DNA of 64,000 nt from Pseudomonas frederiksbergensis (GTDB lineage: Bacteria; Pseudomonadota; Gammaproteobacteria; Pseudomonadales; Pseudomonadaceae). The position numbers were made by a program, and so were the translations under genes. Of the stretch, positions 18,403 to 27,517 are shown piece after piece; the stretch's first letter is position 1; each line of letters starts with the position of its first letter. Location of the stretch: the NCBI RefSeq assembly GCF_000802155.2, contig NZ_JQGJ02000010.1:124001-188000 (forward strand). Reading direction: 5' to 3'. A model generated the notes under the pieces. That model worked only from the letters and a program-made list of their open reading frames with translations, made no database searches and had not been told where the DNA came from.

Positions 18403-18846
18403 CTATTGAAGCGGCTGCTCGACTGGTTCAGAAGGCGCAACTGTAGCAGCCGGGTCCATAACCTTTGCAGAACGCCCTGTCTCGAGATCACGGACCTCGT
18501 AATACCACCACTTCATCGAAGACCTGCCATAAAGACCGTAGGTACGACCACCGACCAGATCGACCGTCATCTCCACAGGCCAACTGTATTCAGTTCCAAT
18601 GGCGTGCTTGACGGAAAGCTTGTGCCGTCCTGCTCCGAGTCGATATTCAGTTTGACGGGCTAGCCAATATAACGACGTATCGTCATCGATCTTGGATATC
18701 GACAGACTTTTGTCGAACTGCCGAATCGTCGCGACCTCGTCCCAAGGTTTTCCTTCGGCGCTTTTATGCTCGTAGTGAATGCAACCGGTCAAGGTGAAGC
18801 AAATCAAACCCATTGCAATAAAGCGTGAAACAACATCATGTCTCAT
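18403..18846 (-). CDS. Putative lipoprotein of unknown function
   Basis: 147 aa from the ATG at 18846, with GGAGG a few bases upstream. A short hydrophobic signal peptide ends in the lipobox LTGC (around residue 22), predicting a lipid-anchored protein. The mature part contains a WY-rich segment (SSMKWWYYEVRDLETGR) and a proline-containing tail. I do not recognise a named family. It lies at the edge of the AT-rich, decayed island. Confidence 0.65.
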   Translation of the reverse strand: MRHDVVSRFIAMGLICFTLTGCIHYEHKSAEGKPWDEVATIRQFDKSLSISKIDDDTSLYWLARQTEYRLGAGRHKLSVKHAIGTEYSWPVEMTVDLVGGRTYGLYGRSSMKWWYYEVRDLETGRSAKVMDPAATVAPSEPVEQPLQ

Positions 18847-18946
18847 CAATGGCCCTCCAAGGCACTTTATTTCGATCTAGCGAAAAAAATCCATACATTA
18901 GCTGCCTTCACAAAACCCACAGCAAAAATCTTTAAAACACCTAAAA

Positions 18947-19576
18947 TCAACGCAACAAATTCTCCATCACATCTGGCAGCCCGACAAATAAAAGCCCCCG
19001 CTCACCATCATCAAACTCACCGACCTTCTTGAAAATCAGACCATTTTGCTTAGATATAACATCTAAAAAATCCAAATCACATTTTAACTCTCCCAGCCAT
19101 CCTTGGTTAAGCAGAGACATAACATTAAAACTCTTAGGAAGCGCTACTACATAAGAACAACGCTCCTTTTCAAGTACATCGGCGACAGTATTTAATGACG
19201 GTTTCGAAAAACGTAACCCACCAAAAAATCTTAATTTACCTTCAGCCTCGATAGCATGCTCTTGCCAATCGCTGTCTCCCGCAATCGTAAGCCCCCTAGC
19301 TTTCAAAGCTCCCGATAATTTTAGATGACGAACTATTCGCGTATCAGGCTGCCATGCAGAACTACCTAATAGAATCCATAAATCATGTTCGGGATACTTA
19401 TTTTCGATTAGCTCATGTAAAAAATTCAAAATCACAGATACTGAATAGCTCGATGACCCCACAACGGAAAATTTTGCGACGGACAGCGTTTTATCCGCTC
19501 CCGCATCGTCAACATTGAAAACTTCGTTAGGCACAAATAAATCAGACGCACTTACAACCTCAACATCAGTAGTCAT
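18947..19576 (-). CDS. Hypothetical protein, probable immunity protein of an orphan toxin tail
   Basis: 209 aa, cytoplasmic by appearance, from an AT-rich stretch unlike the surrounding chromosome. No family recognised. Its ATG overlaps the stop region of the upstream toxin-tail frame (ends 19566) by 11 bp, the usual arrangement for a toxin C-terminus and its cognate immunity gene. The immunity role is inferred from this overlap alone. Confidence 0.5.
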   Translation of the reverse strand: MTTDVEVVSASDLFVPNEVFNVDDAGADKTLSVAKFSVVGSSSYSVSVILNFLHELIENKYPEHDLWILLGSSAWQPDTRIVRHLKLSGALKARGLTIAGDSDWQEHAIEAEGKLRFFGGLRFSKPSLNTVADVLEKERCSYVVALPKSFNVMSLLNQGWLGELKCDLDFLDVISKQNGLIFKKVGEFDDGERGLLFVGLPDVMENLLR

Positions 19577-19838
19577 AATGATTTCCGTCTTCGTCGTTAA
19601 AGTGGGATCCGCGATCTTGTGGGTTTCCTACGCCAAAATCATGACCTCCAGTATCATCTCGGATTCTCACTGTTTTATTACCACCGCCCGGAGAAGGAAC
19701 TTCAAACTCGTAAATTGTTCCGAAAGAAAAGGGGACAGATTTATTTAGCACTAAGCATGAACATCCCTCCCCGTGCGTCAAAATAAATCCGTCCCCTTTT
19801 TCCTCTTCCAAACTATTCACCTTTATGTAATCGCTCAT
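19566..19838 (-). pseudogene. Orphan polymorphic-toxin C-terminus interrupted by a MITE
   Basis: The frame ends in TIYEFEVPSPGGG, then RIRDDTGGHDFG and RGSHFNDEDGNHYDY. The GHDFG-x-GNP and HFND-x-x-GNHYDY pattern resembles C-terminal domains of large secreted toxins (CdiA/RHS type). No PT-VENN, haemagglutinin or delivery domain precedes it. The upstream residues (KGDGFI, VLNKSVPFS) are encoded by an inserted MITE-like element. The frame could start at an ATG at 19838, which overlaps the 3' end of the preceding gene by 26 bp. Confidence 0.5.
19727..19800. mobile_element. MITE-like element A
   Basis: Terminal inverted repeats of 20 bp: AAAAGGGGACAGATTTATTT at 19727-19746 and its complement with one mismatch at 19781-19800, enclosing 34 bp. 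Such GGGACAGATTTATTT palindromes are, from memory, widespread and linked to REP-associated tyrosine transposases. No transposase is present nearby. Confidence 0.6.
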
Positions 19839-20298
19839 AAATATCATTTTTAGAAGGCAGACAACTAAAGACACCAGAACTAAGCTCTTGGAAAATTCCG
19901 CACCACTTGTAGATTTTTGAGAAACCACAAAAAGCAGAAATCAGACGTAACAACAATAGATTATCAAACGCACTCCAACCTTCATCCAACTCGAAGATCA
20001 CAAGAATTTGGTGCTCAACATCAACAGACAAAGGACAACCCTCATTTTGCAGATACTCTACAAGCGCCGCTTCTTTCAATATTTCAACTCTTATCCAGAC
20101 ATCACTATCCTGCTGACCACTCCATTTGGAGTTTATTTCCCACTTATTTATTTTCAAATCAATAAAACTGCATTCATTGAGGCGTTCTTGGTCTTGGACA
20201 TAAGAGACAGGAACATCCCCCCAGGCCTGAGCAATTAGTAACTCTCGTTCAGGTAAGCTAGTTTCTCGCCTCAGAACAGCTGCGTATTTACTTCCCAT
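19813..20298 (-). CDS. Hypothetical protein, probable immunity protein of a second toxin tail
   Basis: 161 aa, AT-rich, no recognised family. It contains a hydrophobic stretch (NLLLLRLISAFCGF) but no clear membrane topology. Its start codon overlaps by 28 bp a toxin-like reading frame that ends at 20271 (RNAEKGLKRLQETGNMRWEV), again the layout of a toxin tail and immunity gene. Function is inferred from position. Confidence 0.45.
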   Translation of the reverse strand: MGSKYAAVLRRETSLPERELLIAQAWGDVPVSYVQDQERLNECSFIDLKINKWEINSKWSGQQDSDVWIRVEILKEAALVEYLQNEGCPLSVDVEHQILVIFELDEGWSAFDNLLLLRLISAFCGFSKIYKWCGIFQELSSGVFSCLPSKNDIYERLHKGE

Positions 20299-20403
20299 CG
20301 CATATTCCCCGTTTCCTGCAAGCGTTTCAGACCTTTCTCTGCATTTCTCACCAGTTGATCCCTCGTTGATTGGGTAACCGCTTGAACAAAAAAAAGGGAC
20401 AAA
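20271..20403 (-). pseudogene. Short orphan toxin tail truncated at MITE B
   Basis: Only about 40 residues remain: QAVTQSTRDQLVRNAEKG, then LKRLQETGNMRWEVNTQLF and a stop at 20271. The frame runs upstream into MITE B (20404-20475), beyond which lies the truncated TPS transporter. The residue pattern suggests the extreme C-terminus of a polymorphic toxin. It is too short to act. Confidence 0.4.
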
Positions 20404-20475
20404 AAAAGGGGACAGATTTATTTAACCAACAGAGCGATGGCTTTCACCTTTCCCTTAAATAAATCTGTCCCCTTT
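20404..20475. mobile_element. MITE-like element B, inserted in the 3' end of the TpsB gene
   Basis: AAAAGGGGACAGATTTATTT at 20404-20423 is the inverse of AAATAAATCTGTCCCCTTT at 20457-20475 (19 bp perfect). The same repeats bound element A about 0.6 kb away. The stop codon of the TPS transporter frame (20455-20457) falls inside this element. Confidence 0.65.
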
Positions 20476-22035
20476 CCCTAGGTCGCCGTTGTAGCGATCG
20501 CCCCGAATGACGCCCTGGTCGTAACCGAGGCTGGTGCCGTACTCGGCGAACACCGGACGCAGCCACTCCAGCGTCACCGGACGGCTCCAGCGCAGGTCGT
20601 TGCGCCAGTAGCCGCCGCTGTCGCCGGACAGCGTCTGGTCCTTGTAGCCGCGGACCGAAGACAACCCACCCAGGCTCATGCGTTGCGGGCTGAACAACGC
20701 GTCTTCGCTGCGCTGGCCGGTCATCAGGCTGCTGAAGCTGAAGGATTCGCCGCCCAACTCGAAGGACTGCAGGTAGCTGAGGGTGGCGGTGTATTTGCGG
20801 TATCGCGCATCCGGCACGCCAGGGCCAGGGTCGCGGTCGCCCTGGGCGTCGAGGGCGCCGATACCGTTTTGCAGGCCCAGGTCGAGGTTGACGAACGCAT
20901 TGCCGATCCGCCGCCCATGGTTGATGCCGAACTGCGTCTCGCTGATGCGATTGCTGCTCACATCGAGCTTGCTGTTTTCAATGAAGTTGTTGCTGCGCAG
21001 ATACGAAAGGCCAGCGTTGAGGGACGTCTTGCTCACCGCGTCACGGTGGACCACCCGTTCCAGGCGCAACTGATGGTTCTGGCTGTCGCCGCTCTGCTTG
21101 AAGTTGAAGCCGTTGGCCTGGCCCAGCGCGCGATACTCGCTTTGGCTGTAGGTGTAGCTCAGGTTCCACCAGCCAAACGGCAGGTTGTAATAGAGCATGG
21201 CATTGCGGGAAATCTTCTGATGGTCGCTGATGGCATCGTGGCCACCGCGCAGGGCCAGTTGATCGGCAAGGCCCAAGGGACTGTCCCAATCCAGCGAGGC
21301 TCCCCATTGCTGCTCGCCCGTACTCTTTTGCCCATCGTTATGCCGTGACAGGCCGACGCGCCAAGGTTTTTGCGGGGTATTGTTGACCAGCACTTCACTG
21401 CCGCCAATCTTCTGCCCCGGCGTCAGCTCCATCCGGGCGCTGTTGGAGGGCAAACGGTTCAACTGATCAACCATTTGCTCGATGTCCCGCAAGTTGAGCA
21501 ATTCGCCGGGCTTGCCGGGAAAACTCATGGCCAGTTCCCGCTCGGACAAGCCACTGCCCTCGACGCCCTTTAGTTCTTCAAGCCGTCCCTCGACCACCAG
21601 CACCTGCAGATGCCCACTGGACAAGTCCTGTTGCGGCAAATAGGCACGGCTCGTGACCAGGCCCTTTTCCAGGTACGCATCGGTAATGGTCTTGAGCAAC
21701 TCGTTAAGCTGCGGCACGCCCAGGCATTGATTGATGTAGGGGGCAAGCAAGCGTTGGCGCTCACGCTCTGACAGGGCATCGGCGCCCTTGAGTTCGATGG
21801 TCTTGATCGGGAAGCAACGGTTATCGACAGGTGCGGTGGGCTGGGCAGGCTTCGCCTCCTTGCCCGGCAGGTCCTTGAGTTCTTCGAGGCGTCGGCGCTG
21901 CTCTTCGAGCAGGCGATTCTGGCGTTCACGGATCAGGTCCGTGTCGCCGGGGGTTGGCGCGGCATAAACAGGGGAAAGCGGAGAAAGGCACAGCAAAGTC
22001 AGGCACAACCTCGCCCAAAGGGCGGGTAAAGACAT
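20455..22035 (-). pseudogene. Two-partner secretion outer-membrane transporter (ShlB/FhaC/CdiB type), 3'-truncated
   Basis: 526 aa remain. Signal peptide (residues 1-27, ending VYAA), a basic linker helix (RERQNRLLEEQRRRLEELKD), a POTRA domain (about 70-150, with CFPIKTIELKGAD) and the FhaC-type barrel with the conserved VRGYKDQ motif in the L6 hairpin. The final residues GKGDRFI come from the inserted MITE, so the last barrel strands and terminal aromatic residue are missing (roughly 50-60 residues, estimated from family length). Export function is probably lost. The ATG at 22035 is preferred over 22053 because GAGGGA precedes it. No TpsA/CdiA exoprotein gene follows. Confidence 0.8.
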
Positions 22036-22249
22036 GTTCGATCCCTCGAGCAAAAAGCGGCATCCAAAATAGCGGGCGGATACTAGGGAGCGGCACTGCT
22101 GGAGTCAACACTGACTTGGTCCGCAAAAGAGGCTGGTTTGTCATCAAACGCTTCCCACATCCAGTAACGAAATAACTCGTCTAAAACACGATCGCCGGCG
22201 AAACGGGCTGGCACGCACAAAACTAAAAAGGGAGACGTCCAAAGCTTTT

Positions 22250-22280
22250 TTGACAGCATCACATTTCAACAGGTTAGAAT
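22250..22280 (+). promoter_or_regulatory. Possible sigma-70 promoter for nhaP2
   Basis: TTGACA at 22250-22255 and TAGAAT at 22275-22280 are separated by 19 bp, longer than ideal. They lie about 65 bp upstream of the TTG start. Confidence 0.3.
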
Positions 22281-22343
22281 CGCTGGCACGCAGACTGCAT
22301 GGTCAGTTTGTGCCTGTCCCTCAAGATTCCCGGAGTACTGCCT

Positions 22344-24086
22344 TTGACTGCGACGACCATCAACAGCCTGTTCTTGATCGGCGCGTTGCTGGTGGGTGCG
22401 AGCATTCTGGTGAGTTCTCTTTCATCGCGACTGGGCATCCCGATCCTGGTGATCATCCTCGCGGTGGGCATGGTGGCCGGTGTCGACGGCGCTGGCATTC
22501 TTTTCGACAACTACGCCACGGCCTATCTGGTCGGCAACCTCGCCTTGGCGGTGATCCTGCTGGACGGCGGCTTGCGCACGCGGGTTTCGAGCTTTCGCGT
22601 GGCGTTGTGGCCGGCGCTGTCCCTGGCGACGGTGGGGGTGCTGATCACCACGGGACTGACCGGCATGGCGGCGGCCTGGCTGTTCAACCTGAACCTGATC
22701 CAAGGCCTGCTGATCGGCGCGATTGTCGGGTCCACCGACGCCGCGGCGGTGTTCTCGTTGCTCGGCGGCAAAGGCCTGAACGAGCGTGTCAGCGCTACCC
22801 TGGAGATCGAGTCCGGCAGCAACGACCCCATGGCGGTATTCCTCACCGTAACCCTGATCGGCATGCTCGCCAGCGGCGAGACCGGCTTGCACTGGAGCCT
22901 GCTCGGCCACTTGGTGCGCGAGTTCGGTATCGGCGGCGTGATCGGCCTGGGCGGCGGATGGCTGATGCTGCAACTGGTCAACCGTATCAACCTGGCCAAC
23001 GGGCTCTACCCGATCCTGGTCATCAGCGGCGGCCTTGCGGTATTCGCCCTGACCAACGCCCTGCACGGCAGTGGCTTCCTGGCGGTGTACCTGTGCGGCC
23101 TGGTGATCGGCAACCGCCCGATACGCAGTCGTCACGGCATCCTCCATATGCTCGATGGCATGGCCTGGCTGGCGCAGATCGGCATGTTCCTCGTGCTGGG
23201 GTTGCTGGTCACGCCCCATGACCTGCTGCCGATAGCCTTGCCCGCCCTGGGCCTGGCCCTGTGGATGATCCTCTTCGCGCGCCCGCTGTCGGTCATGGTG
23301 GGCCTGTTGCCGTTCAAGGCCTTTCATGGCCGCGAGAAGGTATTCATTTCCTGGGTCGGTCTGCGGGGCGCGGTACCGATCATTCTTGCGGTGTTCCCGC
23401 TGATGGCCGGTTTGCCTCACGCGCAACTCTATTTCAACCTGGCATTCTTTATCGTGCTGGTGTCGTTGCTGGTGCAGGGCACGAGCCTGCCCTGGGTCGC
23501 CAAGTTGCTGCATGTGACCGTCCCGCCGGAGCCCTTGCCGATTTCCCGCGCTGCGCTGGAAGTGCATGTCACCAGTGAGTGGGAACTGTTCATTTATCGC
23601 CTCGGCGCGGAAAAATGGTGCATCGGCTCGCCCCTGCGGGACCTGAAAATGCCCGACGGCACGCGCATCGCAGCCCTGTTTCGTGGCCAACAACTGCTCC
23701 ATCCGTCGGGTAGTACGGTGTTGGAAGTCAATGATTTACTGTGCGTTATCGGTCATGAACACGACTTGCCAGCCCTTGGAAAACTGTTCAGCCAGGCACC
23801 GCAACGGGGCCTGGATTTGCGCTTCTTCGGCGACTTCGTACTCGAAGGAGACGCCCAGCTGGCCGCGGTTGCTGCCCTGTACGGGTTGAAGCTGGACGGC
23901 ATCGATCCGGACATGACCCTGGGTCGCTTCATCGCCCAGAAAGTCGGCGGTGCGCCGGTGGTCGGCGACCAGGTGGACTGGAACAACACCCTGTGGACCG
24001 TCGCCGTCATGGACGGGAACAAGATCGGCAAAGTGGGCGTCAGATTCCCCGAAGGAAGTCGCCCGGGTCCCGGCTTGTTCCTCTAA
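22344..24086 (+). CDS. nhaP2: CPA1-type K+(Na+)/H+ antiporter NhaP2 (CvrA)
   Basis: 580 aa. Exchanges cytoplasmic K+/Na+ for protons. The first about 390 residues form the antiporter core of 12-13 helices with the GSTDAAAVFSLL and ESGSNDPMAVFL motifs that hold the ion-binding acidic residues. The C-terminus carries a TrkA_C/RCK-like regulatory domain (about 400-480) and a CorC/HlyC-like end (about 490-580). TTG at 22344 is chosen because GGAG lies 8 nt upstream and the resulting length equals that recalled for P. aeruginosa PA5021. The frame extends to 22299 without family support. mscK starts 34 bp downstream. Confidence 0.9.
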   Translation: MTATTINSLFLIGALLVGASILVSSLSSRLGIPILVIILAVGMVAGVDGAGILFDNYATAYLVGNLALAVILLDGGLRTRVSSFRVALWPALSLATVGVLITTGLTGMAAAWLFNLNLIQGLLIGAIVGSTDAAAVFSLLGGKGLNERVSATLEIESGSNDPMAVFLTVTLIGMLASGETGLHWSLLGHLVREFGIGGVIGLGGGWLMLQLVNRINLANGLYPILVISGGLAVFALTNALHGSGFLAVYLCGLVIGNRPIRSRHGILHMLDGMAWLAQIGMFLVLGLLVTPHDLLPIALPALGLALWMILFARPLSVMVGLLPFKAFHGREKVFISWVGLRGAVPIILAVFPLMAGLPHAQLYFNLAFFIVLVSLLVQGTSLPWVAKLLHVTVPPEPLPISRAALEVHVTSEWELFIYRLGAEKWCIGSPLRDLKMPDGTRIAALFRGQQLLHPSGSTVLEVNDLLCVIGHEHDLPALGKLFSQAPQRGLDLRFFGDFVLEGDAQLAAVAALYGLKLDGIDPDMTLGRFIAQKVGGAPVVGDQVDWNNTLWTVAVMDGNKIGKVGVRFPEGSRPGPGLFL

Positions 24087-24120
24087 ACTGCTCCCACTCT
24101 CACTTGCTTGACCGGTCTCT

Positions 24121-27100
24121 ATGCCTACCCTGCGCTCCTTATTCGCCATCGCCCTGCTCGGCCTGAGTCTTTCCATCTGCACGGTCCAGGCCGCTGAGCC
24201 GCCCACCAGTGCCTCGGTCCAGGCCAGCCTGGACAAGATCGCCGACCGCAAACTCCCGGAAGCCGACCAGAAGGCCCTGCAGGCGGTTTTGCAGAACACC
24301 CTGACCCAGTTGAGCAACAAGGCCGACTACGAACAGAAGCTGCTCGCCCTCAAACAGCAACTGGCCAACGCGCCCAAGCTGAATATCGAGAACCAGCGCG
24401 AACTGGCGCGGCTCAAGGGCACCAATGTGGTGCCGGTGGCGCAACGCTATGCCAACCTGCCGATTCCCCAGCTCGAGCAAATGCTGACGGAACGCTCTAC
24501 CCAGCAGTCCGACCTGCAAAAAGCCCTGGCCGACGCCAACAGCCTGGTCATCACCGCCCAGACCCGCCCCGAGCGCGCCCAGGCGGAAATCTCCACCAGC
24601 CAGACCCGAATCCAGCAGATCAACGCCATCCTCAAGGCCGGACGGGATGCGGGCAAAGCCCTGAGCGCCGAGCAGCGCGACCAGCTCAACGCAGAACTGG
24701 CGGCCCTCAACGCACTGATTCCGCTGCGCCGCCAGGAACTGGCCGGCAACAGCCAGTTGCAAGACCTGGGCAATAGCCAGCACGACCTGCTGTCGGAAAA
24801 AATCGACCGCATGGAGCGGGAAATCCAGGACCTGCAGAACCTGATCAACCAGAAGCGCCTGGCCCAATCCCAGGAAACGGTGACGCAGCAATCCATCGAA
24901 GCGCAAAAGGCCGGCGGCAGCAGTCTGCTGGCGACCGAAAGCGCCGCCAACCTGAAACTCTCCGATTACCTGCTCAAGAGCACTGACCGCCTCAACGAAG
25001 TCACCCAGCAGAACCTGCAGACCAAACAGCTGCTGGACAGCGTCACGCAGACCGACGCAGCGCTGGACGAGCAGATCAGCGTGCTCAAGGGCAGCCTGTT
25101 GTTGTCCAAGATTCTCTACAAGCAGCGCCAGACCTTGCCGCGACTGAAACTGGACCAGAACCTGGCCGACCAGATCGCCGACATTCGCCTCTATCAGTTC
25201 GAAGTCAGCCAGCAACGCGAGCTGCTGAACAACCCCGCGGCCTACGTAGACAACCTGCTGGCGTCCCAGCCCTCAGAGCAAGCCACGCCACAGCTGCGCA
25301 AGACCTTGCTTGAACTGGCGCTGACCCGGGTCGACCTGCTGGACCGCCTGAACCGAGAATTGAGTGCGGTGCTCAACGAGTCCATCACGTTGCAGCTCAA
25401 CCAGAAGCAACTGCTCAGCACCGCACAGAGCCTGCGCGCAACCCTCGAAGAGCAGATGTTCTGGATTCCCAGCAACAAGCCGCTGGATTTCGAATGGATG
25501 CGCGGCGTGCCGGCCCGCCTGGAAAAACAAGTCGACTCGCTGCCCTGGGCTTCGAGCCTCAGCGAACTGGCCGACGGCCTGACCCAGCGACCGCTGCTGT
25601 TCCTGCCCCTGGTGCTGCTGATTGGCGTGCTGCTGTGGCGGCGCAAGAATCTGTATGCGCGCCTGAACAAAGTCCATCAGGATGTCGGGCACTTCAAGCG
25701 CGACAGCCAGTGGCACACCCCCCAGGCGATCCTGATCAACATCCTGCTGGCGATGCCGGTGGCCATTGCGCTGGCGCTGTGCGGCTACGCCTTGCAGATC
25801 GACGCCCGCGGCCAGAACACCAACCTCGGCGCGGCGTTGCTGCAGATCGGGCAGGCCTGGCTGGTGTTCTATACCGCCTATCGAATCCTCTCCCCGGGCG
25901 GTGTGGCCGAGCTGCATTTCCGCTGGGAAAAACCCCAGGTTGAATTCCTCCAGGGCTGGATCCGTCGACTCGGCCTGGTGGTCCTGGCCTTGGTGGCCGT
26001 GGTGGCGGTGGCGGAACTGCAGCCGTCGGCCCTGGCCGATGACGTCCTTGGCATGCCAGTGGTGCTGACCTGCTACGCCTCGATGGCTTGGTTGCTCAGC
26101 CGATTGCTGCTCAGCAGCCCGACGCACAAGAACACCTCGCTGTTCCGCAAGGCGCTCGGCGTGCTGTTCACCGCGCTGCCGATCGCGCTGTTCGTCGCCG
26201 TCTGCTTCGGCTACTACTACACCGCGCTGAAACTCAGCGACCGCCTGATCAACACGCTGTACCTGCTGATGTTCTGGCTGGTGATCGAGGCCACCTTCGT
26301 GCGCGGCCTGTCGGTCGCGGCGCGGCGCCTGGCCTACCAGCGTGCCCTGGCCAAGCGCCAGGCGGCCAAGGAGGCCGGCGACGGCGAAGCGGTGGTCGAA
26401 GAGCCGACCCTGGATATCGAGAAGGTCAACGAGCAATCCCTGCGCCTGATCCGCCTGGCCCTGTTGGGCGGTTTCATTGCCGCGCTGTACTGGGTCTGGT
26501 CAGACCTGATCAGTGTGTTCTCCTATCTGGATAACATCACCCTTTATGAATACACCAGCGGCACCGGCTCCGCCATGAGCATGGTGCCTATCAGCATCGG
26601 CGACATGCTCGGTGCGCTGATCATCATCGGCATCACCTTCGCCCTGGCGCGCAACCTGCCGGGCCTGCTGGAAGTCTTCGTGCTGTCGAAGCTGAACCTG
26701 GCCCAGGGCAGCGCGTACGCGACCACTACACTGCTGTCCTACGTGATCGCCGGCGTCGGCTTCGTTACGACGTTGTCCACCCTCGGCGTGAGCTGGGACA
26801 AGTTGCAATGGCTGGTGGCTGCGCTGTCGGTGGGCCTGGGCTTCGGCATGCAGGAGATCTTCGCCAACTTCATCTCCGGCATCATGATCCTGTTCGAGCG
26901 CCCGGTGCGCATCGGCGACACCATCACCATCGGCAACCTTTCAGGCACGGTGAGCAAGATCCGCATTCGTGCGACCACCATCACCGACTTCGACCGCAAG
27001 GACATCATCGTCCCGAACAAGACGTTCATCACCGGACAATTGATCAACTGGTCGCTGACCGACACCGTGACGCGGGTAACCCTCAAGGTAGGTATCGACT

Positions 27101-27480
27101 ACGGGGCGGACCTTGACCTGGTCAGGGATCTGCTGCTCAAGGGAGCCCGGGAAAATCCACGGGTGCTGAAGGAGCCGGAACCATTGGTGTACTTCCTGAA
27201 CTTCGGGGAAAGCACCCTGGACCATGAGCTGCGCATGCACGTGCGTGACCTGGGCGACCGCAACCCTGTACTGGACGAGATCAACCGGTTCATAAGTCGC
27301 GAATTCAAAAAGCACAACATCAGCATTGCGTTCCGGCAAGTGGAGGTCTCCTTGAAAAACCTTCAGGGCCTGGAATACAAACTGACGCCAGTATTGCCGC
27401 AAGACAAGACGGCGCCCGAGCCTCCCCGCGCGCCAGAGCCCAAGTCCTTGCCAGAGCCACCGGCAGCCACCCTCGACTGA
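24121..27480 (+). CDS. mscK: Mechanosensitive channel MscK (KefA type)
   Basis: 1119 aa. Signal peptide (1-24, ending VQAAEPP), a long periplasmic coiled-coil domain (about 30-480), about eight further membrane helices and a C-terminal MscS module (about 830-1085). The MscS pore region is clear: ALSVGLGFGMQEIFANFISG, then RPVRIGDTITIGNLSGTVSK and FITGQLINWSLTD. It is expected to open on membrane tension and, for the K+-dependent class, ionic cues. Its position between nhaP2 and selO fits the recalled PA5021-PA5023 order. A shared transcript with nhaP2 is plausible. Confidence 0.93.
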   Translation: MPTLRSLFAIALLGLSLSICTVQAAEPPTSASVQASLDKIADRKLPEADQKALQAVLQNTLTQLSNKADYEQKLLALKQQLANAPKLNIENQRELARLKGTNVVPVAQRYANLPIPQLEQMLTERSTQQSDLQKALADANSLVITAQTRPERAQAEISTSQTRIQQINAILKAGRDAGKALSAEQRDQLNAELAALNALIPLRRQELAGNSQLQDLGNSQHDLLSEKIDRMEREIQDLQNLINQKRLAQSQETVTQQSIEAQKAGGSSLLATESAANLKLSDYLLKSTDRLNEVTQQNLQTKQLLDSVTQTDAALDEQISVLKGSLLLSKILYKQRQTLPRLKLDQNLADQIADIRLYQFEVSQQRELLNNPAAYVDNLLASQPSEQATPQLRKTLLELALTRVDLLDRLNRELSAVLNESITLQLNQKQLLSTAQSLRATLEEQMFWIPSNKPLDFEWMRGVPARLEKQVDSLPWASSLSELADGLTQRPLLFLPLVLLIGVLLWRRKNLYARLNKVHQDVGHFKRDSQWHTPQAILINILLAMPVAIALALCGYALQIDARGQNTNLGAALLQIGQAWLVFYTAYRILSPGGVAELHFRWEKPQVEFLQGWIRRLGLVVLALVAVVAVAELQPSALADDVLGMPVVLTCYASMAWLLSRLLLSSPTHKNTSLFRKALGVLFTALPIALFVAVCFGYYYTALKLSDRLINTLYLLMFWLVIEATFVRGLSVAARRLAYQRALAKRQAAKEAGDGEAVVEEPTLDIEKVNEQSLRLIRLALLGGFIAALYWVWSDLISVFSYLDNITLYEYTSGTGSAMSMVPISIGDMLGALIIIGITFALARNLPGLLEVFVLSKLNLAQGSAYATTTLLSYVIAGVGFVTTLSTLGVSWDKLQWLVAALSVGLGFGMQEIFANFISGIMILFERPVRIGDTITIGNLSGTVSKIRIRATTITDFDRKDIIVPNKTFITGQLINWSLTDTVTRVTLKVGIDYGADLDLVRDLLLKGARENPRVLKEPEPLVYFLNFGESTLDHELRMHVRDLGDRNPVLDEINRFISREFKKHNISIAFRQVEVSLKNLQGLEYKLTPVLPQDKTAPEPPRAPEPKSLPEPPAATLD

Positions 27481-27517
27481 TCGCGCAATGCCCGAGGGCA
27501 TCGCGCCGGAGACGGCC

